Below are positions 41,641 through 52,784 of a stretch of 64,000 bases of DNA, one piece after another. Origin of the DNA: Bettongia penicillata ogilbyi (lineage: Eukaryota > Chordata > Mammalia > Diprotodontia > Potoroidae). Within the stretch, counting starts at the first letter, position 1. The number at the start of each line of letters is the position of its first letter. The notes below the pieces were generated by a model that saw only the letters and a program-made list of their open reading frames with translations, was not told the DNA's origin and ran no database searches. Made by a program: the position numbers and the translations under genes. The DNA lies in the NCBI GenBank assembly GCA_023548195.1, contig JAJHZJ010000496.1, positions 12,119,070 to 12,183,069 on the forward strand. Direction: 5' to 3'.

Positions 41641-42184
41641 CATCAAAACATCCCACTCACACTGAGTATGGTCATTACTCATCAGTCAAAAGGGTGGAGG
41701 TCCTCCAGTCAACATTCTTGGAGTTGGACAAATGAACTTTAAAATAACATCTAGTGGACTTATAGCTCGTAGTTTACAATTTGAAGCCTATAATAATCTA
41801 TCTTATCTAATTATCCCTAAATATATGTAAAATATTAATTTAAATGTAGTTGACTAGACCATATTAATTTATATGTAATTCCTATACTAATACCAACTGA
41901 CAGACTAAACTAAATGTATATTACTATTACTAAGTAAATAAAATACTAATATCATTTACTCATGGAATCACTAAACTGATTAATATTGATTGGAGCAAAA
42001 TAGAGGTCTAATTAAAATCATTTATCTCAATACAATATCTATATTATTATATTACAATGTTACATGCAGGCAGTTACATATAATATCTATAACTCTTATA
42101 TATTTAAAAAATGAGTTGCAGTGATACCAGATACTATTGCCCTAAATATCTGTACGTAAGAAATCAATGTAATACAATAAAAAA
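41641..42184. other. Unclassified AT-rich
   Basis: No gene and no repeat recognised. It is strongly AT-rich from 41800. Confidence 0.35.
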
Positions 42185-42365
42185 ACACAGACTTTCACGT
42201 CAGAGGACCTCTGTTCAAATACCATTTCTGACATGTTAGACCCAGTGACCTTAGAAAGTCACTTACCATCCTTAGGCCTTAGTTTCCTCAACTGTAAAAT
42301 GAAAGGTTGTACTAGATGTTCTTTGAGATTTCTTCCATCTCTTGATCTATCATTCTACAACTTAG
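42185..42365 (+). repeat. MIR3-like SINE
   Basis: 'GACCTCTGTTCAAATACCAT', 'TTAGTTTCCTCAACTGTAAA' and the tail 'TTTCTTCCATCTCTTGATCT'. Confidence 0.75.
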
Positions 42366-42384
42366 ATTCCTCAGAAAAACTGTA

Positions 42385-42600
42385 GAATGCTTTCCAGAAT
42401 TCATCTTTCTCATAACAAACAACAGCTATTACAGCCCAAGGTCAGCCCTTCCTCACCTCAATCTTTTCTCCAGTTTCTCCAAATGATCCTTCAATAGTGT
42501 GGTTTTATCCTTTCACCATTTTGGTTACTCTATTTTGGAAGCTCTCCAGCTTGTCAATGACATTCCTGGAGGAATAATCAGTTCTCATGCCTGGGTTAAG
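42385..42600 (-). repeat. L3/CR1 LINE fragment
   Basis: 'TTTTCTCCAGTTTCTCCAAA' and 'AGCTCTCCAGCTTGTCAATG' are the reverse of the conserved CR1/L3 3' region. Confidence 0.7.
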
Positions 42601-43135
42601 CCAAAAAAAAAAAATAATAACAATACTACCAAAATTAATTTACAGTTTTATTGATATACCAATTAAACTACCAAAGATATAATTTACAAAACTCAATAAA
42701 ATAATAACAAAATTCATTTGGAAGAACAAAAGATCTAGAATATCAAGGAAAATAAAGAAAAAATAGGAAATAACATCCAGATCTCATATTCTATTAGAAA
42801 GTAGCAATTATCAAAACAATTTGGAACTAACTAGTACCAAAAAATAGAAAAGTAGGCCAGTAGAACAGATCTGGCAAAGTAGGCTTAGACCAATACTTGA
42901 CAATAAATTCAAAATGGATATGTGACCTGAATATTAGAGATTTAATTAATTTTTTAAAAACAGAAGAGAAGCAGATCATATATCTTTCATAGCTACATGT
43001 AGAAGATCTATTCTTAATCAAATGAGGGACAGAGGAAATTGCAAAAGATAAAACAGAATTTTGACCACATGAAATTAAAAAGTCATTGCCTTAACAAAAT
43101 CAGTGCAACCAAAATAAAGGAAGAGGATTTTTTTT
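42601..43135 (+). mobile_element. L1 ORF2 C-terminal fragment
   Basis: Sense L1 text: 'TTCATTTGGAAGAACAAAAG', 'TACCAAAAAATAGAAAAGTA', 'AAATTCAAAATGGATATGTG', 'AAATTGCAAAAGATAAAACA'. The frame is broken, and there is no 3' UTR. Confidence 0.8.
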
Positions 43136-43234
43136 ATATTCTTAAATGTTAAGGCTTATAATTGTATTTTTCAAAAATCTACAAATAGGTCAATTAATTT
43201 TTCTTCTTTCAGTCACCATCTAGAGATGACTTTG

Positions 43235-43500
43235 TGCACAAAGACCTCAACTCAATTAACATTTATTTAATATCTATTGCCTGCAAGGCACTGGGGATAC
43301 AGTGATAAACACAAAGCTGTCCCTGGCTACCAGCAGCTAAAATTCTATTCCAGGGACAAAGAGAAACAACATGGGACAAAGCTAAGGAGAAACAACATTA
43401 TTTCAAGAGACACCATTAACTACAGAGGAGAGTAGGTGTTGGTGGAGACATTCCAACATCCCTGCCAAGGAAAGTATTACAGATGTAATGGGGAACTGGT
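43235..43500 (-). repeat. L2 3' end, minus
   Basis: 'CATTTATTTAATATCTATTG' to 'AAGGCACTGGGGATACAGTG' is the antisense L2 end. Confidence 0.7.
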
Positions 43501-43574
43501 CAATGAGTCCAGTCCTTATGAACATGTGGAGTGTATTCATCTGATGCAATTTCCACTTGAACTTTGAAGAATGT

Positions 43575-43832
43575 GTTGCTGCTATTGTTTAGTTGTTTCA
43601 GTTATTCTGATACTTCTTGACCCCATATGGGGTCTTCTAGGCAAAGATAATAGAGTGATTTGTCATTTCCTTCTCTAGTTAATTTTACAGATGAGGAACT
43701 GGGGAAAACAGGATTGAGTTACTTGCCCAGGGTCACACAGCCAGTAAGTGTCGAATGTCAGATTTGAACTCAGGTCTTCCTGACTCCAAGCACAGCACTT
43801 TCTATCTACTGAGACACTTAGCTACCCTGGAG
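43575..43832 (-). repeat. MAR1-like CORE-SINE, minus
   Basis: 'CTTGACCCCATATGGGGTCT', 'TTGCCCAGGGTCACACAGCC' and 'AGGTCTTCCTGACTCCAAGC' define a full reverse copy. Confidence 0.9.
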
Positions 43833-44350
43833 AATGTGTAGATATTCTCTAATTCATTCTAGTTTACTAACCCTGTGGTAGAAAGGAGCCTCTCTGATTG
43901 GCTGTATAGCTAGAAATATTGATCCATTTTAAAAGTCACTGATTAACTAGTAACTCTTCCTTCTCAGATGACATCTTTAGGTCTAATGGCATCCAAAAAA
44001 AAAAAAAGACAATATTTTAAGGGAAGAGGTCTTGGATGCTCTTCATCTGAAGCCTCCAGATGAATATAGGACTCATTTCTTTGCTTTGAATTTTTTTCTT
44101 TTGTTTTAGGTGAAAGGATTGGAGGGTACAGTCTCAAAATTTTCAAAAAATTAGTTGGGTGAAGACACCTCTAGGAGGAAAAAGACCCTCTTGGAGATAG
44201 TCCAGGAGTAGAGTCTGTACTTTGTTTGCCGTGACATGGTCCAGTTTTGAGACCCAGAGGAGAGAGGAGAAAACTTTGAGACCCAGCCCAGTGGTAGATA
44301 TGATTAGGGCTCATCCAGCAATGTTGTTATATTTGGATATGAATTTGGTG
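43833..44350. other. Unclassified
   Basis: No gene. A short A-run lies at 43995-44008, and no repeat I can name. Confidence 0.35.
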
Positions 44351-44354
44351 GGGT

Positions 44355-44610
44355 CAGTACTAAGTTTCTAAGTTGTGTCCAACTCTTTGTGCCCCCTTTT
44401 GGGTTTTCTTGGCAAAGATAATGGAGTGGTTGACCATTTCCTTCTCCAGTTGACTTAGCAGATGAGGAAACTGAAGCAAACAGGGTTATTGATTTGCCAA
44501 GGGTCACAAAGACAGGAAGTATTTGAGGGCATATTTGAACTTAGGAAGATGAGTCTTTCTGACTCCAGACCTAATGCTCTATCCACTGTGCCAACTAGCT
44601 TCCCTAATAC
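44355..44610 (-). repeat. MAR1-like CORE-SINE, minus
   Basis: 'TAAGTTGTGTCCAACTCTTT', 'TTTTGGGTTTTCTTGGCAAA', 'CAGATGAGGAAACTGAAGCA' and 'CTGACTCCAGACCTAATGCT'. Confidence 0.9.
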
Positions 44611-44699
44611 AAGGTAGAAACTGTTAAATTTGAGCCCATACTCTCAATACACTGTAACAATATAGGGAAGAGTATGACCCCAAAATGTTGTGGACTTTG

Positions 44700-44935
44700 C
44701 TATAGCTTTCAATCACTCAATAAAAATTTACTAAGTATCTACTATGTACCTGGCACTGTGCTAAGGGCCGGAGACACAAAAAGAGGCAAAAGATTGTCCC
44801 TACCCTCAAGGAGCTTAAAATCTAATGGTGGATACTACATGCAAATATATACAAAGCCAACAATATACAGTATGAAATAATTAACAGAGGGAAGAGGGGT
44901 TGAGAAGAGGACTAAAAGCTAATTGAGGTTAATTA
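44700..44935 (-). repeat. L2 3' end, minus
   Basis: 'TACTAAGTATCTACTATGTA', 'CTGGCACTGTGCTAAGGGCC' and 'CCTCAAGGAGCTTAAAATCT' mark the antisense L2 terminus. Confidence 0.85.
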
Positions 44936-45089
44936 GTTAAATGGAACTTGGGGGACTTGCTACTGGTGGCTAACAATGGAGGGAACCCCACCTGAATGGG
45001 AATTTTAGCCAACAGCACTCAAAAAAAAGAGAGCCACTTCATCAAAGTTGCCCCTAGAATCCTGAGATGTTCCTGGCCTTGTTTTGAAA

Positions 45090-45250
45090 GACTGAGATCA
45101 GAATCCTCATTATACAGATAGAATCCCCATCTTCTGAGTCACAGGGAAGTTAAGTGAATTGCCCAAGGTCATACAAGAGAAACACTGGAGACAAGATTTA
45201 ATCCTGACTCCCTTCTGACTCCAAGTCCAGCATATTCTTATGACTACATT
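45090..45250 (-). repeat. MIR SINE, minus
   Basis: 'AATTGCCCAAGGTCATACAA' and 'CTTCTGACTCCAAGTCCAGC' mark a diverged reverse copy. Confidence 0.65.
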
Positions 45251-45344
45251 ATGATGCCTCTTTTAATCAGGTTTCTGATCAGCATGAGTCTGTGCAACGG
45301 ACTGGCCTGGACAACGTCAAGGTCTTCAGATTTCTAGGGGCAAA

Positions 45345-45601
45345 AGAAAGAGGGGAAGAAAGGAAGGAAGGAAAGAAGGAAGGAAGGGAGGGAGGGAGGG
45401 AGGGAGGGAGGGAGGAAGGAAGGAAGGAAGGAAGGGAGGAAGGAAGGGAGGGAGGAAGGAAGGGAGGGAGGGAGGGAGGGAGGAAGGGAGGGAGGAAGGG
45501 AGGAAGGAAGGAAGGAAGGAAGGAAGGAAGGAAGGAAGGAAGGAAGGAAGGAAGGAAGGAAGGAAGGAAGGAAGGAAGGAAGGAAGGAAGGAAGGAAGGA
45601 T
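45345..45601 (+). repeat. (GGAA)n/(GGGA)n tract
   Basis: About 257 bp of tetranucleotides: a mixed GGGA/GGAA zone (45345-45505), then a nearly pure GGAA run (about 45500-45600). Both strands stay open in several frames (Lys-Glu-Gly-Arg on plus, Leu-Pro-Ser-Phe on minus) only because of the repeat. These are not genes. Confidence 0.97.
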
Positions 45602-46344
45602 GGATCAAATTCTCCCTCTACATTTTCTCTCTGGGCTGTCTACCTGGGTAGATGCCTCCCTTCCTATTTTTACTCAGCTGCCTCCATTTGTCTTGATGTT
45701 CTCAGAGAAGATGCTGCTTCTTTTAAACAGATGCCTCTTCCTCTAAACACCTCTAAAGAAAAACAATTTTGATCAAATTCACATGCAGATTATATGGGAG
45801 CTGGCCAACCGTTCTTATCATAATTGACCAGAACTGTAACATTCCAAGGCTTTATACACAGTTTTAGAATGATTTTCTTTGGTGCATATTTCATATCTTT
45901 ATGAAATGTTACAGTTTGTCTAGAAAAAAAATTTCCCCTAAAAGTAAAACACTTTCCTGTCTTTTTATTAACACTTGGGAGTGTTTGATGGAGTACAAAG
46001 GAGAGATTCAGAATTTTTATATGTTTTCAGACTTTTACATACACTATTTGCTTTCTTAAATTCAGTCATCTCAGACAAAAGAGAAAGTGATTACTGGCTT
46101 GCATGCTTTTTTTGAGATAGTTTCCTTTCCTTAATCACATTTATAAGACAAAATGTTACATTGTCTGAGAAATTCATTAGACTGCTTTGAAAGGACATGT
46201 AAAAATGATGGATACTGCTTCTAGAACTCTGTGTTCTGTCTGATATGGCAAGTTTCACATTATCATGCCAAGAATCATGCCTCCACATCAATTCCCAGTC
46301 ATTTACAAACCATGAGTGAAACTTTTGGGACAAGAATTCACTAT
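45602..46344. other. Unclassified
   Basis: No gene and no repeat recognised. Confidence 0.35.
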
Positions 46345-47440
46345 TTGACAAAAACTGCTGGGAAAACTGGTAAATAGTTTGGTTGTAACTAGGTATAGAC
46401 CAAACATCTCACACCACATACTAAGATATGGTCAAAATGGATACATGATTTAGATACAAAGCATAACATCACAAACAAATAAGAGGAACATGATATAGTT
46501 TACATGTCAGATCTATGGATAGGGGAAAAATTTATGACTAAACAAGAGACAGAAAGCATTACAAGATATAAAATAGATACTTTTATTATATTAAATTTGA
46601 AAGGTTTTGCACAAACAAAACTAATGCAGCTAAGATAAGAAGGAAAGCAGAAAGTTAGATGGGGTTGGGGAATTTTCAGCAGGTGTCTATGATTAAAGCT
46701 TCATTTCACAAATATATAGAGAACTGAGTCAAATTTATAAGAATGCAAGTCATTCTTCAATTGACAAATGGACAAAAAATCTGAAAGGCAATTTTTAGAT
46801 AAAGAAATCAAAGCTATCTACAATGATGAAAAAGTTCTCTAAATCACTTTATTAGAGAAAGGAAATTAAAACAACTCTGAAGTACCACCTCACCCTATAA
46901 GACTGACTAATCTGACAGAAAAGAAAAAATGATAAATTCTGGAGAAGATGTGGGAAAAATGGGATTCTAATATGCTGTTGGTGGCATTGTGAACTGACCC
47001 AGTGATTCTGGAGGACAATTTGGAACTATGCCCAAAGAACTATAAGACCACATATACCCTTTGACCCAATAATATCCCTACTAGGTCTGTATTCCAAAGA
47101 ATCAGAAAAAAAGGGGAAAGGACCTATTTGTACAAAAATATTTATAGCAGCTCTTTTTGTGGTGACAAAGAATTGGAAATTGAGGAGATGTCCATCAATT
47201 GGGGAATGGCTGAACAAGTTGTATAGGATTGCAATGAAATATTATTGTGCTATAAGAAGTGGAAAGCAGGACGATTTCAGAAAAACCTAGAAAGTCTTAC
47301 ATGAATTGATGCAAAGTGAAGTGAACCAAACCAGGAGAACACTGTATACAGGAACAGCAATATCATAAGAATGATCAACTGTGAATGACAGCTAGTCTCA
47401 GCAATACAGTGATACAAGACAATTCCAAAGGACTCATGTT
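46345..47440 (+). mobile_element. L1 3' end (ORF2 end plus 3' UTR)
   Basis: Sense L1 from 'GACAAAAACTGCTGGGAAAA' through 'CATGATTTAGATACAAAGCA', 'CTTTGACCCAATAATATCCC', 'TACAAAAATATTTATAGCAG' and 'GGGGAATGGCTGAACAAGTT' to 'CTCAGCAATACAGTGATACA'. The ORF2 frame is broken. The end is cut off before the G-rich module. Confidence 0.9.
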
Positions 47441-47780
47441 AAAAATGTTAATCTCATCATCCCCAGAAAGGCTTCAGCTAATCTTATCATCTCTTCCCTC
47501 AAGAAGTAGGTACCCACATTCATTTGGGACAATGGGATGGAAGTCTCATCTTCTGGAGCTCTTTCAAGCTGACAAGGGTTGTAGAAATATTCTTGCCTCA
47601 CTGGGTCCATGTTGGGAGTTCTGGAGGGGGGCACAAGGGAGGGGTTTAAGTGAAGTCAACCAGAAGTGATCTTAGGCAACATCCAAAGAATGGAGGGCAG
47701 TGGGTCAGAATGGCAGAAAACGAAAAGAAACCAAGAACCCCATTAGAATAATTTACATTTGACATATAGGATTATCTGAT
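47441..47780 (+). repeat. Unnamed dispersed repeat, copy 2
   Basis: Bases 47703-47772 match 21488-21560 ('GGGTCAGAATGGCAGAAAAC', 'AGAACCCCATTAGAATAATT', 'TACATTTGACATATAGG'). The matching continues at 48766-48806 after about 990 bp of other sequence, so this copy appears interrupted. It starts exactly where the L1 end is cut off. Confidence 0.4.
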
Positions 47781-48765
47781 CTTGTTACTTTCTCAGAAGT
47801 TTCCATTCTGATTCCAATTCCTTTAGGAGGATCAGATGCTATTGGGAATTAAATCCTATACATGAAAATATAAGTGACAATACTCTTGAAGGTAGAGGTT
47901 TCCTACCCCAGGGTTCAATAGTCATACAAATGAATTTCCTTACAAGAGGTTGACTTTACTCCAATTATATTAAAAGACTTGGGAGAATATTTAACGAATT
48001 AATTCCAAAACAGTGCACATCAATAAGCTATTTATAATAATAAAACATGCTTGTACTACAGCGCACATAGTACAAACAGGTGTTATTTGCACATAAGTAA
48101 TAAACTTGAATGAAATTGACTTTTCCATTAATGTAACACAAAATATTCTACTACTTCCCTCTAAGAAAATTGATTGCACTGAAATTCTCTTCTCCAAACC
48201 AAACTGAAAATGTTTCTGATTTAATTTTATTAACTGACAGAATAACAGGTAGGTCCTTCAGTCAGTTGTACCAATACCCAATTGTTCTTACATCATTTTG
48301 AAACATTTAAGAACCTTATTTTATCTTTGCCTAATTATTCCCATATTATTCTGAAAAAAATGTTCTGTTTCAGGGATTTGATCTTTCACATGACTATGCA
48401 GGCAGGCAGATGACAAGCCCAAGTACAAATTTACCCAGTTATTTGGGATATGGAATGACTACACATTTAGATTGAAAACAGTAAGATCTCACATACTTGC
48501 AATGAGTTCATATTTTTTATTGACCACTTGCTCTGATTATAGAAATTTTCTGTGAAAGGGACAAACATGGGCATGATTATGCAAGCATCAAACTTGACCT
48601 TCAGTCTTAAGCCTAAGGGCACATATATGACAGGATAAAGCATCCTTAGCTTATTTGATTTCAGGTAAGAGTCACAGTTTAGCAACCAATCATGTAGTAA
48701 CAAGTCCACCTCATAGCCAAGCTCAGGACTAGCCAGATGGGAAACATTCCTTTTCAAAGAAACAG
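47781..48765. other. Unclassified AT-rich
   Basis: No gene or recognised repeat in about 985 bp. It may be an insertion into the unnamed repeat on either side. Confidence 0.35.
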
Positions 48766-49074
48766 AATGGGGAAACTAAGCCAGGAGAATCACACCTTAA
48801 GCTGCCATCATGGTCTTTCCTACAAGTATCCAAAGAAATGGGTGTCGCCCCAACCAGAGAGGGTCCCTTTACAATTCCCTTCCTTTTGCTCATAAACTGG
48901 GAAGAACCCTAGGACCAAGATTACCTGTTTGTAGTCTAACCTATCTAGACAGGCATGGCACATGCAGATGGTATATCCTTCGGCAGAAAGCAAAGGCAGA
49001 CAAAGAAATTCCAGGCCTCTTCCCTCCATAAGGGACCTCCTCATTATTGGATCATAGTATACTAATTAATAATT
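48766..49074. other. Continuation of unnamed repeat, then unclassified
   Basis: 'AATGGGGAAACTAAGCCAGG' to about 48806 resembles 21588-21628. The rest is unclassified, and the ORFs at 48810-49044 show no motif. Confidence 0.35.
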
Positions 49075-49465
49075 CAGCATATCACTCAAGGATTGTTTGA
49101 AGGAATTAGATTGTTTAGCCTAGAGAAGAGAAGATTCAGAGGAAAACTGATGGCTAACTTTAAATATTTGAAGGTCTGACATAGAAGAGGGATTAGATTT
49201 GTTCTTTCTGGATTCACAATGCAGCTTCAAAAGTCATAGGGAAGCTGTAAAGAAGTCAATTTAGGTTTGGTGTCAAGAAAAACTTCCTAATAATTAGAGC
49301 TGTCCAAAAGTAGAATTCAATACTTAAAGAAGTGGTAGGTTTCCCTTCTTTAGAGATCCTTAAGAAGAATGACCACTTGTTAGATATGTTATAGTGAGAA
49401 TTCCTTTCATGTATTGGACTAGATAGCTGCTAAGGTCCCTTGCAACTCTAAAATTCTAGGATCCT

Positions 49466-49470
<5 letters not shown>
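49075..49470 (+). repeat. L3/CR1 LINE 3' end, sense
   Basis: 'TTGTTTAGCCTAGAGAAGAG', 'GTCAAGAAAAACTTCCTAAT', 'AATTAGAGCTGTCCAAAAGT' and 'CTAAGGTCCCTTGCAACTCT' are in the order expected at the 3' end of L3/CR1 LINEs. Confidence 0.85.

Positions 49471-49519
<49 letters not shown>
49471..49519. repeat. (TA)n microsatellite
   Basis: A pure TA run of about 24 units directly at the L3 3' end. Confidence 0.97.
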
Positions 49520-49521
<2 letters not shown>

Positions 49522-49589
49522 TCATTTCAAACTGTAAAAGAGACAATAGTGCTGGAATCATAAAAAAATTAAGAGATATCATCTCTAAA

Positions 49590-49720
49590 TCAATCAATCA
49601 CTGAGGCTCAGAGTCATTAAATGATTTGTCCATGGACCCACTGCAATTAAGTTTCAGAGCTGGGATTTGAACCCAGGGCTTTCTGATTGGAAGTCCAGCA
49701 TTCTAGAGACTGACATCATG
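49590..49720 (-). repeat. MIR SINE, minus
   Basis: 'AATCACTGAGGCTCAGAGTC', 'GGGATTTGAACCCAGGGCTT' and 'TCTGATTGGAAGTCCAGCAT'. Confidence 0.75.
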
Positions 49721-49799
49721 CTTCAAAGGGAAGCAAATAACTAGGGACAATCAGAAAATTCTCACTCTAAAGTGAAATAAGTCTTCTAAGAGGCAGATG

Positions 49800-50455
49800 T
49801 GAGAAGACCTTTCCCAGGCATGGGATGTAGTCCATGCAGAGTTGTTCAGGAAATTGTAATGTCCTTTACAAGGAACAGCAAGTAAACAAACCAGGCCATG
49901 ATTTAAGAGAGTGACAATGGTGTAATATGAAGTAAGTCTAAAAAAGAGACTAGAGTCAGACTGTGAAAAGATCTCAACACCAAAGAAGTTCCTACTTTAT
50001 CCTAAAGTCAGTCAGGAATCAAAAAAGCTTTTCAAACAGAGTGACATGGTTAGATATGCTTTAAGAATATCACTTTGGTGACTGTATGGAGGAGAGATTA
50101 TAGAGGAAGAGTCTAGATCTGAAGGGATTAATTAGGAGGCTATTGAAAGAGATGATAAAGAAGTAGAATGCACAAGACTTGGCCACTGTCTGGATATGGT
50201 GGAGCAAGGGAGAGAAAAGAATGGAAGATGACTCCAAAACAGTGAACATGACTTCCTAGAAAGATGGTGATGTCTTGGAGTCAGGCAAAGTTGGAGAAAG
50301 AGTGTGTTTTGAGGGAGATGAATAATGAATTATTTTGGGTATGCTGAGTCTAAAATTCTTATAAAGCATTCAGGAGGCGAAGTCTGGCAAGCAGATTGAG
50401 AGACAGGACTGAGGCTCAGTAGAGAGATAAAGGGTGGCTATTTAGACCTGAAAGT
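49800..50455 (-). mobile_element. L2 LINE fragment, minus
   Basis: 'TGACATGGTTAGATATGCTT', 'ATCACTTTGGTGACTGTATG', 'GAAGATGACTCCAAAACAGT' and 'TTGGGTATGCTGAGTCTAAA' follow the antisense L2 order. It is non-coding. Confidence 0.75.
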
Positions 50456-50461
50456 CATCTA

Positions 50462-50493
<32 letters not shown>
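50456..50493 (+). repeat. (GTCT)n microsatellite
   Basis: About eight GTCT/ATCT units at the end of the L2 piece. Confidence 0.95.
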
Positions 50494-52345
50494 AACACAA
50501 TACTTTAATTCAAGGGAAACGACATTACCAAGAAAGGGAGTTTAGACAGCACAGAAAGAAGGACCTGGAAATAGCCTGGGGTATAACTGGAGGTGTGCTA
50601 GAGCCAGCTCAGACAGAGAGAGCTAATAATTAAATTTTCAGTGTAAGTATTTACACCACAGGAATTTGCAAACTACACATCAGGACTTGATTTATTGTTT
50701 TGCTGACTGTCTGGATTTATAAAAGTGATGGAGAAAATGCTAATGATGAAGATTAAATTTGAAAATGTGCTGTTGTTACATTTCTTTCCCCCTAAGAAGC
50801 CGGTTGTTAACATTTATCAGTATACATCTGTGTACACCCAGAGGATAAAGGGGCCTCTTTATTAAGATATTTAAGAGTTTAGAGAAGAGTGAACAATTGT
50901 TACAGTATATTTATGCAAAACCATTAAGGAAAGTGTTTTACTACTAAGGTAAGTACTAAAAAATGATGGATACCTTAAAGGTGTTATTAGCTGATTGTTA
51001 CCTCAATGTAATCATCCAAGGGGGATAACAAAAGAGAAGTAGCATTGTTTAAAAAGGGCAGACTCTGAGGCTATTTCCCCAACTTCTATTCACACTGAAC
51101 GACTGAGTCCCCAGAAGATGGTGAATACTTTTGTCCTCAAGGTTCTAGGGGTAACCTCAGGAGCTAAAAGGTGTTCTAGTATTGCTCATAAACCCCAATG
51201 GGTATACATTTCCCTTTGATTATCAATTAATTAGCTATAGTTTATTAGCTTTTAGAAATGAAATTTTACTTCAGTGAATTTAGGGTTAATGTCTGATTTA
51301 GGGTTAGGGTGAGAGCTAGAGCAAATGAGAATGGTTAATACAAAATAGTCTTCCCCAACCAAAAACATACACTCCCCTTGTGTTTCCAAGACCCTTGGGG
51401 AAAATAGCAAAGGGGTGACTCGCAGTTCCCTTTCTAGAAGACCTTTCTTCCTTTCTGTAGTCTTTATGAGGTTTTCCTTGGTTGTAGGTCTCTTCTGGAC
51501 TCTGAGGATTACTGTTGTCATGGAGTTCTGAAGCTTCCTTTCCTCATTGTGCAATTTGTCTGTAGTTCAATGCAGCCATTAAAGAGCAATCAGCCAGTAT
51601 GTTTCAGAGAACACTGCTCTCAAGTTCCCTGGGAAGTCTAGATCGTCTGCCCTGTTGGAGTTCATGAATTCATACTCTGATATGGGGAGAAGGAAGGAAA
51701 GACACAAAGGTTCTCTCCTTTCCCTCTGACCATCCCATCCCATGACTGATTCTCTTTCAAGGCTTAACTGGAACTGTTTCATCAAGTTGCCCTAATACTG
51801 GAATGTCAGATTCCAAAGTGTCAAGTCACAAGATTTGACTAATTATCTTTCACCATTTCCCAATATGGCTTCTATGGAGTGTCATCTTATTTCAACCAAT
51901 GGCTTAAAAAATTTCACTTCTTCCTAAATTGATTGACTAAGTTGTTTGTACCTATTTTATAATCATGAAGGAGTAGTCAACCAACAACAGTGGCCACCTG
52001 AAAAAGGTATCAGGGAATAAAGGTCAAACCATTAGACTACTTTAGGTCAGAGGGATGAAACACCCCCTCTTTCACTCAGATTAACAAATGATGTATATAA
52101 TTTGGGAGGGGGGAAAGGAGAAAAGGAACAAACTGATTAAATAATAAATATGAAGAAACAAAAGAGCAAGGGCTGGGCAAAGAGAATGGAATGAAAAGAG
52201 GAAGTAATCCTAAAGTGCCGGGAAATAACATTTCCATCTCAAAGAGAGGCAGAACAAGGAAGCTTATTTTTGCTTAGTTTTGCGGAAATGCTTTTTTTTC
52301 TTATTTAAATCTTTGTTACAGGAGAGGGCTCCCAGGTTAGGAGAG
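50494..52345. other. Unclassified, no gene
   Basis: About 1.85 kb with no recognised repeat. Bases 51284-51310 hold two to three TTAGGG-like units, too few for an interstitial telomere. Short minus frames (51252-51554, 51579-51785) have no motif. Confidence 0.4.
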
Positions 52346-52758
52346 TGTAATAGTCATTTGGATTGGAAAATCTTTCCTATTCATTAAATGCCCATTAAGT
52401 CACATGGAGCCTGTGATGGGAGGAGTTTGCTGAATGGGTGGAGCAGGAGAGGCAGAGCTGAGGGGAAGTTAGTCTTGAAATCACTCAGAGCTAAGAAGTG
52501 TGCAGGATCCTAGGTAGCATGAGTGATTTTGTGATGGTGATTTTGTCTAAGAGAGTCTGCTTGTGATGAGTGTAATAGACCTGGTTTGTGGGAAGCCTAG
52601 CAGGAGGAAGGCTTGGAGAGGGTGTTGTCCTCTGCGTTGTTGAATAAATGTTTTGGTTCTGCTTTCCATGTGGAGAGGCTGTGGTATTTAGTGATTCTGA
52701 ATTGCGCCATGATATTCATGGCTGCCATGGGTGCTGTGAATATTGCATTGGTGCTACA
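52346..52758 (+). mobile_element. 5' LTR, family C
   Basis: A 413 bp LTR from TG ('TGTAATAGTCATTTGG') to CA ('TTGGTGCTACA'), with AATAAA at 52643-52648. It matches the LTRs at 20799, 55934 and 63009 (minus). A primer-binding-site-like motif follows two bases after its end, so this copy is a 5' LTR, not a solo LTR. Confidence 0.85.
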
Positions 52759-52760
52759 AA

Positions 52761-52784
52761 TGGTGACAGGGATGGGATCACGAA
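52761..52784 (+). other. Retroviral primer-binding-site-like motif
   Basis: 'TGGTGACAGGGATGGGATCA' begins with TGG and resembles the complement of the 3' end of tRNA-Ser(GCU) as I remember it, with a few mismatches. Its location right after the LTR is where a reverse transcription primer binds. Confidence 0.5.

Noticed and set aside
45279..45651. 109- and 119-codon frames on both strands
   Set aside because: They translate the GGAA/GGGA repeat and have no protein character.
51284..51310. TTAGGG-like units as an interstitial telomere
   Set aside because: Only two or three imperfect units; the similar scrap at 14310-14335 is equally short.
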